From assembly GCA_911728455.2 (NCBI GenBank), contig OU452226.1, positions 19,795,938 to 19,859,937 on the forward strand: a stretch of DNA of 64,000 bases, read 5' to 3'. This stretch comes from Marthasterias glacialis. Its lineage: Eukaryota > Echinodermata > Asteroidea > Forcipulatida > Asteriidae. The notes below the pieces were generated by a model. That model saw only the letters and a program-made list of their open reading frames with translations, made no database searches and was not told where the DNA came from. Shown piece after piece: positions 33,519-47,827 of this stretch; positions within the stretch are counted from its first letter, which is position 1, and each line of letters begins with the position of its first letter. The translations under genes were made by a program, and so were the position numbers.

Positions 33519-36500
33519 ATGGCAACCGAGAAACCCTTTTCATTCGATGCCAGGACGGATGCAACCTCAAGAACCAATGCTTGGGTGAACCGAGCTGGGG
33601 TGCTTCTGGATCCCGACCCTGTCTTCGGAGGCAATGCCAAGCAAAACGAGCCAGGGGTATCAACAAGACAAGGAGAGTTACTGATGCCACCTGAGCTTCG
33701 TGCCCTTTTGCAAAATGGTAATTATGACAGTTGGTTGATTTCACTTCAGCCGGGCCAAGTCAACTGCACCTAGCTCAAAGATTCAACTTAACCACTAATA
33801 CTGCTGGGATTTCCCAAACTTGCCCGTGCTCACAGGCGGGATAATTTTTTTTGGAAATTCCAGAATATTTTTTTCGGGGAGAAAATCATTGTCAAAATGA
33901 AATCATGACTTAAAAGCCCCTGCTCAGCATTGGTAAACTGACTGAAAATGCTTCCATTCTTTGCACAAATCAAGGTATTTGTAGTAAAACCAACCTGTGA
34001 AAATGTCAGCTCATTTCTTTCTTTCATTTGCGAGAAAACAGTAAAAATGCATTCAGCATTTTTGTACGCATTCCTATAGGCAGAGTTTTCGTCTCACTGA
34101 GACGAAAACTAATTTTGGATCTTATTTCATATTTTATTGAAAAAACGCTAACACTAAAAGTTTTCTACCATCATTATCTTTATAAATACCATGTAAGGTA
34201 TATGTAAATCTGTGAACATTTATGTTTTTTTCTTCTTACCAATGTTGAGCTGGGGCTTTGAGCAGGTAAACACAACAAAACAGGATTACGTAATTTTATG
34301 AATTTTTTGGTGGTCGGTAGGATGATGTGTTTATTGACCACTAGAAGTGGATTCAAATAAAATCAGTCTTCCAAAAACCAGTGATGTAAAAAAAGATATG
34401 TTTAAGATGATTAATAATCTATTCGATATCCTTGTGTAACCTAAAAATATCAACCCACCCTTTTTAAAGTTAAACTCACCATTTTTGAACAAACTTCTGG
34501 GAACAGATGCCGTAGTCGACCAAGCAGAGCACCATCAGGCCAAGGAGCAGGCGAAGCTACTGCAGCGCTTTCAACAACTCAAGCAGTGGCAGCACCAGCA
34601 GCAAGAGCGCCTGCTGCTTCAACAGCAGGAACAGCTTCAGAGGCTCCAGCTGGAACAGCAGAGGGTGGAGCAGACACTGGTGGCACAGCGGCAGAAGCAG
34701 TGGGGAGGTAAAGATCAAAGTGGATGAAGTATTCAAGATTGCAACGGCCTTCTTTTCTCAATACCCCCAAAAAGTTCAGATTTTTAACAATTACATGTAT
34801 TTAATGCCCAGGAAACTATAACTAGTAAACTAGTAGAATTTGCGGGTACAACCATGTAAAAATCTCATTTGGGAGGAGTGGTGGCTCTGAAAAGAACTGG
34901 AAGGCCCATTAAGTGTCTCGCAACTTGGAATCTGACCTTTTTTTCTTTTTCCTAAAATTAAAACCCCTTTTTTTCTTTTCCTTCGCATATTTTCATAGGA
35001 AAGGGTGTAAAATCAGCAATATAATGGTACTAAATGCAAAAAGTCTTAAGGTCCTTTTTTGAAACCACGGCTTTGGCTTTGGCTTTGGCTTAGGCTTGGT
35101 CAGTACAATCCGTATATGTATGGCTTCAAATTGGCAAACTGAGCCTAAGCCGGAGCCAATGCAGAAGCTGAAGTTTGGAAAAGTGCCTGTTTGTGTAGTA
35201 TTGTTGCAATTATGCACCTCACTCTTGTGATTTATTTATTTATTTTTTTTAAGAATTGTGTTCTTGAAATGTTCTTATTTGCAAATGGTACTGCAGGCAT
35301 GACATTTCTCCAGATTTATGGATTTTACAAAATCGTTGTTATGGAATTTTAAAAATATTTTTTAATGTCATTCACATTCATCCAGGGGCCCTGTGCAGCC
35401 TTAAAGCCCGGTTCATACGTCACGCGAAAGTATTGCAGCGAATTTCGCGAAAAGTTCAACGCAGTCCAACTTCAGCAAATTGTTGGTTGCGAATTTGTGA
35501 CATCAAATTTGCTTCACCTTCGCATTCGCATGAAGTATGAACTCGGCTTAACGCAGTACATGTACTGTATTTTGACTACACCAAGTTGATTGCCCTTACA
35601 GAATGTTGCCCTTCGATACGGGTTATGGCATGGTTGGTAGCTACCAAACCCTCCACCGTTTTTTTTATTTTTTTATTTTTCATTGGCACCTACGCTCACC
35701 CCTGGTACTGAAAGTAAGATAGTTAAGACAAAGAATATCAATAATGCCAAATTTAGGTACAAGACAAAGAAAGGAAACATGAAAATCTTGTAAATTGTTA
35801 ATACATGGATGCACACATTCAACTTGGATCAAATGTAATTTGTCCGATTACAACCCAAGGACTTCAACAGGTGAAGCAGTCGCCACCTCGACCCCGTCCC
35901 GGTCCCCGTCAGCCAAGGAGTCCACCAGGCAGCGGGAGTCCCCACGGGTCTAGCCTCCGCGATGCGCTGGCCAGAGCACCCATTTCACTGTCGCAGACAG
36001 CAGGCCCACTGGTACTCAATCCACTGCTGACGACTGCACAACGGGATGTTGCAGACACCCCCGATTCAGTAAGTCTCCCGCTGTGATAATCTCCTTGCAG
36101 GTTTAGGAACAAGAAGAAAACAAATCATATTTCATGTATTTCATAATTTTGGGGGGAAAGTAAGGGCCATGTCACACGAGGCAATTTACTGGCAACCAGT
36201 TCCAAGCAATGGAACTACCAATGATGACTACCAATCCTGTATTCTACCTTACATACCTTCGTGAAGTCGTTAAGAGACGAATCCATTTTTTTCTGAAGCA
36301 GAAGGCAGATGTTGACTCTTTGAGTGAGATGGCAAGCTCCGTCATAGAAGACGGGGTGTACCCTTTACCCGAGACAGCCTCTGAACTAAGCTATGGCTAC
36401 ATTGAGGATGAAGAACATGCAGAGAGGCCTGAAAATGATGTAGAGGAAGAGGAGGAGCATGAAGATGAGACGGAGGAGTTTTCACTAGACGAGAGCTTAC

Positions 36501-39500
36501 AAGACGCTGCTTCCTTGAATAATAAGGTGTGGCATGAGCAGCTTATTGTGTTCACCCTCAAACAAGTCGTCGTGTGCCCGGTAAAAGGGCATAATGCCTA
36601 ACCTCCTTTTACCAGGCACAGAAAATATTTTGTGCCAGTATTAAAAGGACTTAAGCAATAAAATGGCCCCTGACATGAAAAATATGGCATTATTGTTACA
36701 CTTTTGTTGCTAGAATTAACCCAAAGACATGTTTTCCCATATTCATGCAGATTTTAACCTTCCTATAATAACGTTTGAATGGCAAAAAAATGATCAAACT
36801 TTCCTGCTGAGTTTTCTTGAAACACAAAATTGCACATCATTTGCCTACGGCCTTTTTCTGGGAACTTGTGGTTAACGTCCTTTTACCGGGCACACAATGA
36901 AGTGTCATTGTGTCAACGCAAAAAATAAATCGCCCAAAATAGCACTAACTTCACATGCATGTTACGAAGTTCACAAACATTGTGTCTTACTCTTACTAAA
37001 ACTGTACTAAATGCACGCAGGGTTTTCCCTTAACCTTTTTATGTAACTGAAATTTGATTGGATTGGATGCCTTTTTTCTGTGTCAATACACAGCTGAAGT
37101 CTAAGGGTCAGACACAAGACACAGCTGGAGGTTTCGATGACAGACCAATTCAGTCAGCACTGGGCTCTAAAGCTAAGACGTTTGAGGAGCTGTTGGAACT
37201 CCAGCTCAAGGCAGAATCGGAGTCAACGGTATTTGTTCAACTTTTCTCTTTTAATATTTGTGTGTTCTTTAGAACAGAAAGGTAACTGTTATATAGGCTT
37301 TTATCATGCTGATGTTGGTGTTCAGATTGATAAGGAGAATGGATGAGAAAGTGTAGATTTGTGCTTAGTCATGTTACAAGCCGAAAGGTGAGTACTTTGT
37401 CTTCAAGAATCTACATTTGCGAGTCTATTCTCTGACTTACACTATTTTCCCCCAAACCATTGATTTCATCTGTTCATATAAGTCCTTTCGATGTAAAAAG
37501 AATTCCTGTATACAAATTGATTTATCTATCTTACAAACTATGTTTTCAAATGCATTGCATTATCATTGATTAAAAATTTTTCCTCATTCGGAAATGTACA
37601 AATCCGACTGTATTTTTAATGTAAAGTGTATATTCAGTTTACAAAGGTCTTGTCCGATTGAACAGTTTTTGTGCAGGTGCATAATCAATCTACAGTAAAC
37701 TAAACAAATCTATGAAAAACTGTAGATTTGTAATGAATAATCAAATTATTGGTAATTTGCACCGATAAAAAGAGAGTGGCTATTTATATATCACCCTCAT
37801 TTTCAAATCATCCAGGAATAAGTTGAATAGCATACAAATAAAGATTATATTTTATGAGTGCAATGGTGAGAATATTTTCATGAGTTGAAAGATGGAATGT
37901 TCCCATTCAACGAAGCAAAGCCGAGTTGAATGGAACGTTCTGTCTTTCAACGAATGAAAATATTCTCTCCATTGCATGAATGCAAAAACATTCATTATTT
38001 GTTTTATATGACATACAAGTAGATCTTTGTCATTTTGATTGGAGGATAAAACTATATTATAAAGACCAATAACAAGACTGCATTCTGGCATCCATGACTT
38101 TGTGTCCTGTCAAATGAGGGCGTTTTGTACTGCTTTGTTTTGCACACGATGGTCGAGCGTGCAGTAGAGCAAAAAGGATAGAACAAAAATGCATGCTGAA
38201 TAGTGCCAAAAATGCAGACTCAATAACGCAGTGGTGCAATAGTGTACATAACAAATGCCGCGTGACAAGGATCTACTTGGGTGTTTTATAAAAACCTTGG
38301 TAGCATCCATTGAGCAAGAATATAATGTAGGTCCGAGTGAGCATATACTTTTGCAAACCAGTGTAAAATACACTTAACACTTTGTAATTGTTAATGCTTT
38401 TGAATTTTTCATGTGTAAATGCATGTCCGAACTTTTTATAAACAATTTATCAGCAGACCTTTTGGTTATATGAAAATTTGTATAATTTTCCTCTATAACT
38501 TTAATATTTTTATTGTTTTCTCAATTCTTGTGCATAATAATAATTATTCTTGCTCGTGTTCAAGAGTATACTTGTGTTGACGGGAATGATGCACCCGATA
38601 TACCAAACGGAGGCAAGAGTTTTACCCCTTTCAGCCTCGGTTTGGTCACATTGATGTGAATGGGATGAAAACAAAACGTCTGCACCGTGATTAGAATCCG
38701 ACCGACAGAGTTGTGTCAATATGTAGTATCAGTGAGCACAAAAAAGTCATCTAGAACTATTGCAGTGATAGCAAACAAGCTTTGACTCTTTTTCTTTCAG
38801 AATCAACCTGCTGTTCAGAGTGGTCCCCAAGATGCTCCTTGTGACAGCCCCAGGCGTGAGTTCCTCCGCAAAGGCTCAGGCACTGCCCGCTTCGGGGTCA
38901 TCTCAAAGAAACCACCCAGACCTCCATCGTCAAGAACAGTGCAAAGAGGTCCATCGGCACAGGCCCAATCATTGCCTCCCAGCAAAAAGACGTCCAAGGC
39001 TGTTGGTAGAGAAGAACAGTCCGGAAAGCCAGGCGAGGCGGGGGGTCACCAGAAGCAGGTATCTGTTAGCTTGAAGAAGTTGAACTTGCTGAAGCCAGAG
39101 ACGCGGGAGACGAAGAAGGTTGATGAGAAGAAAAAGAGGAGCACCAGAGAAAGGAAAGAAGAGCCACCTCAGGTGAGTTCAGATGATTGATCCCAAATAC
39201 TTATAGAGCAGAAAAAAAATGTTTGAAAACATTGTTGTGGAAAGACTATTCCTGAAAATGACCTTTTGAGAAGTGCTTTTACTTAGAATAATTTTTTTTA
39301 TATACCAATCCCTTTTAATAGATGTAGTAATTGCATCAGGGTTAAAGAATATTATTTTAGGGTTTTACCCTACACACCAATGTGTGGTAAGCACGATAAA
39401 CTCGGTGCTTTCCCAAGTCCTACAGAGAAACAAAAATCCACAGGCATACTGACCTCTTGTCAGCACCGGGCACACTCGATGGTCTATTGATAAGACATCT

Positions 39501-42500
39501 GCTCTGGAATGGCGGGGGTTGTGGGTTCAAATCCTACCCAGGTAGTATGCCTGTGGATTTGTTTTCCCGCAGGACTTGGGGAAACAAATAAGTGTACAGT
39601 GTTTATCACACATTGGTGTTGGGTAAAAGATTGAAATAATCAATTTTTGAGGTCATTTTCATATGTTTTTTATCAGTGCTTACTGCTATTACTGGGGCAC
39701 AATTATAATCACGTATTTGTCGTGCACAGGCTTCAAGTTGTGTCACGCTCGCAGTCTAGCCCTTCATAGTCACGTCAACACCAGTGGTCGAAGATGCTTG
39801 TGATTTGTAAATAAAATGAACCTTGATTCAGTGTACAGGATAATGTCTACCCAGTTAAGGTGGCAAACAATAGTTGATGTGATTCAACTGTATAATAAAA
39901 AATGCGTTATTATTGCTGTCAGGTAGTGAATTGAAATGAAATAAAATTTAAAAGGGTGAAATAACTTGTTTTTTAGATGGCACGCAAAGTGGCTTCCAAA
40001 CCTCCTTTATTCTCAAAAACCAGCCACCAAGAGCCCTTGTCTAAGGAAAAGCTACCCAGCCAACCAAAGCCATCTGCAGAGACGGCTGTCAACAAAAACG
40101 CTGTGATCCGATTGGATGCAGTGCTGAATGACGAGGTTCCTGACCAAGACTTGCCAAAAGTGGGCGCCGCCCACGACGACACCATCGAAATGTCCTTCCA
40201 GATGCGGATGCAGGAATGGAAACACAATGAGGAGGTGGGTCATTTCTCCTTAACCAGTAGGCACTTTATGACGTGAATACACGCAAATATTTCCCTTGCC
40301 TGGAAACGGAAGCTGTGTAAAGACGCCATTATGTGATTTTGGACCACCGGAGCAAAGGTCGCCCGGTCATTTAACTACGGAGTGTGCACAGACCACACAC
40401 ACGCTGTCTAGCGCTTTGTTTCACCCGCTCAAAGACAAAAAAGGGTCTTGAATATATTGGCGTTTTCTGGCCATTGAGAGGTGATTTTTATGTAATCCCT
40501 GATTATAGAGAATTACGAGACATCGAGAGGCTTGCACCTTTGTTCATTCATTATATTCCGGCTCAATGGAGGTAAGTCCGAGTGAGTCGGCAATCGAGCC
40601 ATGGTTCCGTGTTTAGTACCACTCCTATGTCATTGGTAACGGCCAGTGTTTTGTAATTAATGCTGCTTTAATTTGACATTTCCTAGGTCGAGAAACAAAA
40701 CGGACGATCCAATAAAGAAAATGTTTGTTCTTTTGGCATTGTCAAATCAGGGTTTCTTTGTGCCAGCGGTACCCTCAAAGAAAACAGATTCCGGCAATTC
40801 TGCCCCAAAAATCGTAGAGATTATATACTTTGTGCATTGACCACTGAGCTCTTTCCCTTATAAGGCAAGCTGCCTTATATCAGACCTGATTAGTAGTCCT
40901 GTTTAGGTGCTTTAAACTCGACCATGATTTTAAATTTGTAGTTTTTACCAAACTTCTTTGTTCATAGTTTCTAATTTTATCTTACATCCTGTGTTTTGCT
41001 TTGTAGGTAGAGAAGGAGGAGCTGGACTTGTTTGAGTTGCTTGAGGAAGCGGCAGATGAGAACGCATCCTTCTTCAGCGATGCCTCTGTCGTTGTCAAAA
41101 CGATGCAGCAAGCCATCCGGCAAAAGGAGGTGAACAGCCTTTTCTCTAATTAACCAATAGTAAGCTTATTATCTGTGATCTGAGGACTACGAGAGAGTAT
41201 TGATCTCGATCAAACAAGTTGAAAACTGTGGTTTATCGGCTTTTGGCAGAAACTTATACACTTGTTCTTTTCACCTGATGCAATAATTACACCAATTAAG
41301 GGAGGGCTTCAAAAGTCGGGCTCATTCTATGGCGAAGGAAAAATCCTGTAGGCATTGGCCCACAAACCAGTGGGGAACGCCAGAGCGTTCTGCTGGACCT
41401 ACAAGAACATTCAAACACGATAGATTATGCACGTTTGTAACATTCCAATAGAACACTGCGGTGTTCCAACAGACTGTTCCATGTATGCCAAAAAGAATAC
41501 TTTAACCAATCCAATGACAACGTTCCCATCGTTCGTACTTTTGAGACTCTCAACCAGTTCGCTTTGTCATTAAAAATCTTTACCATGCCTCTACTCTGGA
41601 TTAATTTTTCGAAATTGCCGGAAATGTTGTTGTTGTTGAGAATATCGTTGTCAGAATTGTCAGAATGGACTCCTGACTAAACAAAGCCAAGACAACAAAG
41701 GTTTTCATTGAAAGCATCAGGATTTATTGTTCGCTTTCGAGAAAATATAAGATGCGTTCAGTGTGAATTGCCAAAACCTTGGCCGTAAGCCACGGCCAAT
41801 GATCAGCCCCATGGCTGGAGACTATGCTGGTGTCTCGGTTCACTCAGACTTACCTCCCATTGAGCCGAATACAATGATGGCAGCCTATCGATCTCTCACA
41901 ATTCTCTTTGTAAAACAAATGAACAAAGTTCTGGTATTGGGAGTACACAATAACCCCCCGAAAAAGGGAGATTTCAAACATAAATTCCAGTACCATTGAC
42001 AGATTTGTACAGGGGAAAATGAAGCATTGAGTGCATGTACTGCACGCTACACAATGGAATGTCTGGTTGGTTTTGTTCTGAGTTGACACAAATGCCAGTT
42101 TATACAGTTTATATATTACCTTTTGCTGCCTGTTGCATAAGACTTTTGCCTGTTACTGTTAATGGGTCATCCGCAACAAACTTGTTAAGTGTAAAATGAG
42201 TAGGCTCCCATTATCTCCTGAATTGTTTCAAGCCAGCTGTATTATTAGATTTATATACATTGAAAATACCTTTTTTTCTCTATATTGATAAATGTGTTCC
42301 CATCAGAGACTGATCGGGCCGTCTAATTTGGTAAAATCATCTCCGAAGACACAACCAGAGTCACCTGACAGGGCACATGATAAGGTCGAAGATGAAAGTT
42401 ACTCCGACGCAGATCACACTTTAACTGACAACAACGAGAGCAGAGACAGCCTGGAAGAGAAAGATCACGCCAGAGAAGGAAAGATGTGGAAGACGGGTGG

Positions 42501-45500
42501 AAGTGCAACGGAAGAAGACACGGACGAAGTCGAGCAAACGACAGACCTGGAGTCATCCTCAATGTCTCTGGGACAAGGAGATGTCAGAACAGCTCAAAGT
42601 TTGGCTGGTAGACACCAGTTGAAACCAGCGACTGAATTAGAACAGGAGACTATAGTGGAGAAAGATGAGGCAACTACAGAGGATGTTGATAGAGATGAAG
42701 AACGGCGTGATGCTGCAGAAGAGGGCGGAGACGACAGCAGCCAAAACGAAGACGGTAGCGATCTTGAAGACAAAGGGGAGAGACCGAGTCGGGCCATGAA
42801 GAGGAAAGCAGCCACCTCCTCCCATGCAGCTGATGTGGACTTTGACGACGATGAGAGTTGGGGAGACTTTGGGGAGGTTGTCTCCGAGAGCTCAGATGAG
42901 AATGAGGATGAGGAAGAGGAGGAAGAGGATGATGCAAGCGTCATTCTCGCTGGAGCACCTTCAGCAACATCTACACCCCCACACGCAGTGTTCAAAAAAG
43001 GTATGAATTGATCTCATTGGAAATGATGTTACTAAGTAACAGCAAACGCGGGTTTCCCTTGTTAGTTAAAAAAAAAAGAAACAACACTGCATATATAGCT
43101 AGTCTACTCCTAGCAGACATTGAAAACCCTTTTCTATATCTCGGCTTCGGTTTTGGCTCCGGCTTAGGTGCCGTCCCACTGTTTAAATCCCCGTAACAAA
43201 AGCGCACATTTGCAAATTAACTGATGGTACCTAAGCCTAAGCCTTGTTTTCGAAAAGGGCCCATAAGTTTATAATTTAAATAATGTTTGCCTGTGCCAGC
43301 AACATATCAGCCGAAGAATTTTGTTGAGATTTAAGAGATTTTTAAGTGAAAAAACTAAATTAGCTGTTGCAAACTGCTTACCGACCACAAGGAACTGTTG
43401 TACAAATGCAATTTTTTTTAATGGCCTCACGTTTCGACCCTAGCAGAGTCCTTCTCAAAGGCTGAAAAGATTTTTAAGGTCACAATTTTGTCAGTTAACT
43501 TTTCCTTCAAGTAGACCTGTTTCCCAAATGAGCAGTTGGTTTTGCATTTTGTGGTTGAGGCATGTTTTCCATGTGCCTGGGTACGAAGACTTTGTAAACA
43601 GATACTATTTTCCACAATACTTATTTTGCAAATAGATGTTTTGTGTGTGTCAATTTTAGGGCACAAGTCTGTTCTCGACCAAAGAAAAGAGCCATCAAGA
43701 GAAACGTCACATCAGGATGCTATGGCCTCACCTCCAACATCCAGTCTGGTGTCCAAACTCTTCCCAAAGCTCAAACCAACGCAGAAGCAGAGTCAGGACA
43801 AGGTAACCAAAGTCACAGCACAAGAAGTCTTTGTTTGTGCTGATGTTTCTATCATTTTTGCACTGGTGTAAAATTTGATTTTTGAGATTGTTGGCCTCAA
43901 TTTCCAATGTGATGGGGCTGACTACCATGAATTCTGTGCTTACAGTGCAGGATTCAACATTCTTGTGTAACGTTGAACACAATGGTGTCTTTACCTAAGT
44001 TACCCATGTTTAGAGCATTATATACATTCACAATTGTGGTCATGTATTAGATGGCAAACAATGTCCACAATAGTATACAAATAATGAATGTTGATGAGTG
44101 CAGTGGTGAGAACATTTTCATGAATTGAAAGACGGAATGTTCCCTTCAACAAGGTGAAGCCGAATTTAATGGAACGTTCCATCTTTCAACAAATGAAAAT
44201 ATTCTCTCTGTTGCATGAATGCAAAACATTCATTATTTGTTTTGTATAACGTAGATCTTTGTCATCAGAGGAAAAAACATCAACCAAATATACAAGATTG
44301 TGTTCTGGCATCCACTGGAGGGCATTTTGTACTGCTGTGTATAATGTGTATACGCGCATGGTGTTGTCTAGCGTGCAAAAGTAAAAAAGGATGGTACGAA
44401 AATGCACGCTGAATAGTACTAAAATGCACGCTTAATGACGTAGGCCATGTAATGGTTTGATTATTGAATGCCGCGGGACCAACAATCCTCCAATCAAATG
44501 ACAAGAACCTACTTGGGTGTTATAAAATGTTCATTTGTGTCGACATTGTAACGATACTTTGGTACACTTGCAAGAGGCCCTGTGAACGAGGCTTCTGTTA
44601 TGTTCTCTTTTCCATGATGGATTAACGCCACTTAATGTTATCATATACTTTAACAAGTTCCCGTCGGGAATCTTCCATTTTTCCCCCGTCCAGCCTGACA
44701 GGATTATTTTTTCAAAATTACTGGAATCTTTTTTCTTTGAGAGTACCGCTGACACAAAGAAACCTTGACTTGACAAAGCCAAGAGAACAAAGATTGTCTT
44801 TGAAGCACCGGGATTATTCAGTCGCTTTTGAGAAATTACCATATACAGGCACAGTGAGTTGCAAATCTTGGCCGTGAGCAATGGCCGAGGATTGTTTCAA
44901 AATTCAGAACCAAGGCTGGATATTTGGTTCACTCAGACTCACCTCCTTTGAGCCGAAATATAATGAATGAACAATGGTGGAAGCCTCTCGATGTCGCACA
45001 ATCCTTTTCTGGAACAAAAGGACATAGATCTGGAATTGGGGATTACACACTAACCCCTACATAATGGGTGAAAGTTGGCAAAATGTTCAGCACCATCTGT
45101 CCTCTGTGTGGTAAAAGGTAGCATTGAACGGTGAGTGCATACTCTGTTCACGCTCCGAAACAAAACGTCCAGGCAACACTTGCTCCGGGTTCGATTTTCA
45201 CACAAAAATACAAAACTAACGTCACACGTTTGCTTGCTCGAAAAATAATGGTGTTGGTACGCGTCATCTAGCACCAACGCTTAACCTTAGATGGTTTCAA
45301 AAGTGGGAAATCATAATTTATATTGATACTTTGTGTTTGGATGCAGATGACGGCAAAGCCAAAACCTGAAGAACCCTCACCAGCTGAGGGACTCCAGTCA
45401 AAACTCCTCAAGGAGAAACTTTGCGAGCTTGAGGCGGAGATTGCCAAATTCCGTCGAGAGAACGCAGCCTTGGCCAAGCTTAGACAAGAGAGGGAGAAGG

Positions 45501-47796
45501 TAAGAAAGGAACAAAAGAGACGCGAGAAGGATGTCATATTGTAAATACATTTCCAAGCCCACAGTTACTTATTCAAACCAAGCTTACCTCTCATCACCTG
45601 TCAAGCTTGATGTTAAGACATCATGTCTCTGCTAACCGAAGTGAAAAATCTGCGCTTGCTGTGGTAGAAAAATCTACGCTTAGTGTAAGTGTAGTTCACA
45701 GGTTTGGAAGGAATTATTGCAGATGAGCGCATCTTTACTTCATCAAAAGCATTCTTCGCTTACACAGTTAGCATAGATTTTTTGCGCTAACACTGTAAGC
45801 TGAGAATGTTGACAGTAAGCGCAGAATTCTGCAGTAAGCAGAGCCATGAAATTGATCCCTGCTGGCTCATGGTTATGGGTTTGAGTCCCACCTGATGTAT
45901 CATTTGATTATTTTAAATCTGGACCCGGAAAAACACTTAAATACAGTGCTTCATTATACTTGGATGTATGGCATGTATGGCATGTATGGATACAAAATGT
46001 AAATTATTCTGTTCTTTTATCTCTGATGCAAGATTAACATCATATCAGCATGTCAGTATCTCGATTATGCAACAACTTCGCACGAAGAAATTCTTCCTGC
46101 AAAAACGCCTTGTCTCGGTGTCTATTGCTTTTGTGTGTCCATCAGAGTTAATTTAAGCAAGATAGCAAAGTTTTGACACTTTCAAACTCAGGTGTAACGT
46201 AAATGCTATTTTAGGAGACACAATGTTTTCCCACTGACGCAACGATGTTGAAACTGTTGTCATTGTTCTCTCTTTGTACCTGTCTGTTATTAATAACCCT
46301 ATCCTACCCAAACTCTCCTTACAAAACTGGATTTTGACAAAAAAATCACTTGGGACATAAAGCGAGCAACTTTTTATATTCATGCTTTGCAATCTTGTGT
46401 CTGGTAAGCCCCTTCACTTTATTATAAATATATTTATTTTTTGTTCACACTGCTGTAGTTTTATTGGTCATCAACAATCCATTTGTCTGTAATTCATTCA
46501 CTTTGATTGGCTTTCTTTTTCCCGCCTATTTTGTATTCCTCAATTTTAATCCCCTCTTTTTTCTTTGTATGGATCCGTTTTTAGCTTGTGCTTGTTTTTG
46601 CCTGTGACGAAGGTCCGGTTTGGATCAAAAGCTAAGGCCATCAACCCTACAAGTTTTATATATATTTTTTGTGTAATAAAATATCCATCGATGTTTAACC
46701 CCCTCTCTATAACTCTCTCAATTTCTTGTGTCAGGGACTCGCCGCTTTGAATAAAGAAATCGTTGACTTTCAGACCTTAAAAGCAGAAGAACTTAACAGC
46801 CTTCAGGAATATAAAGACGAAGAAATGAAGAAATTAAGGTAAAACATCGTTAATCGTCTTTGAACTTAAAGTTCGAGATTTGTTTTAGAAGTTTTGTTTT
46901 TCAAAAATACTCAAGTTTGCCTTGCCACAAGTAATAAACTACAAGGGAAACTGACTGGGAAAATTTAATTCAATTTCTGGATTCAAAATTCAAAATTGAA
47001 TTCAGTTTACCCAGTCAGTTTCCCTTGTGGTTTATTACTTGATATTTGAAATAAAAAGTCGCATCCCCTGAAGAAGATTCTTGTACTGCCGCTTCCCAGG
47101 GTGTATCGTAAACTTGGATGTGATCTCTGGTTTTAGGGCAGTTTCAGGTTGAATGGCTTCTGACTGCCACCTGAACAAACATATGACAAAATAGGGAGAC
47201 CGCCAACATTAGGGCTAGATAGCTCAGTTGGTAGAGCGCTGGCACGTTAAGCCGGGGGTCACAGATTCAAATCCCGTTCTGGTCAATTTATCGTGTTTAT
47301 TGTTTCATCGTTTATTTGCCGTGTTTGGTCACCCAAAAAGGTATGAATTTTATAAAATTTGTTTTGCGTATCTAGAGCTCCTATTAAAAAGGACCATTTT
47401 TCGTGATTTGTCTTTCCCACAATTATTGTTTGGCGAAAATAAGAGGCCTGAAATTTTATCTTGGAGTGCAGAGGGCAAGGCCATTTTCATTTTGCAAAGG
47501 GGCCTCTGTGTTATTTCCGGCCTGAAATAATCATTGATTCTCTCAAAGATATCTTATTTGTGGCTTTGATTGGTTTTTATATTTTTTATTGCATGTTTAG
47601 TTGCATTGCTTTTACTTATGCCGACTTTAAATTTTTAAATTGATTTCGTAACTTTTTTACAAACATGACTTTTTTAGATGAGAAAGGTAAGTAGCTAAAA
47701 ATCAATCCACTTTCTTAATTTGAATGACCTTTGTTTTAGATGGTTCATCTTGTGCCGCTTGTTGTCATATTGTGCAGTTTTCAATTTTGTTCATTT

Positions 47797-47827
<31 letters not shown>

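Noticed and set aside
35805..35859. Extending CENPJ exon 3 upstream to the ATG at 35805
   Set aside because: Frame and phase from exon 2 (phase 1) are satisfied by an acceptor at 35859; the upstream ATG would require an alternative first exon without support.
40384..40575. Possible extra CENPJ exon
   Set aside because: No flanking splice sites in phase and the peptide has no similarity to CPAP; exon 7 joins exon 8 in frame without it.
42594..42995. Minus-strand Ser-rich ORF
   Set aside because: It is the antisense shadow of the acidic Glu/Asp-rich CENPJ exon 9.
47212..47290. Functional tRNA gene
   Set aside because: A box is good but stems are incomplete and flanking sequence is shared with the copy at 6130-6290.
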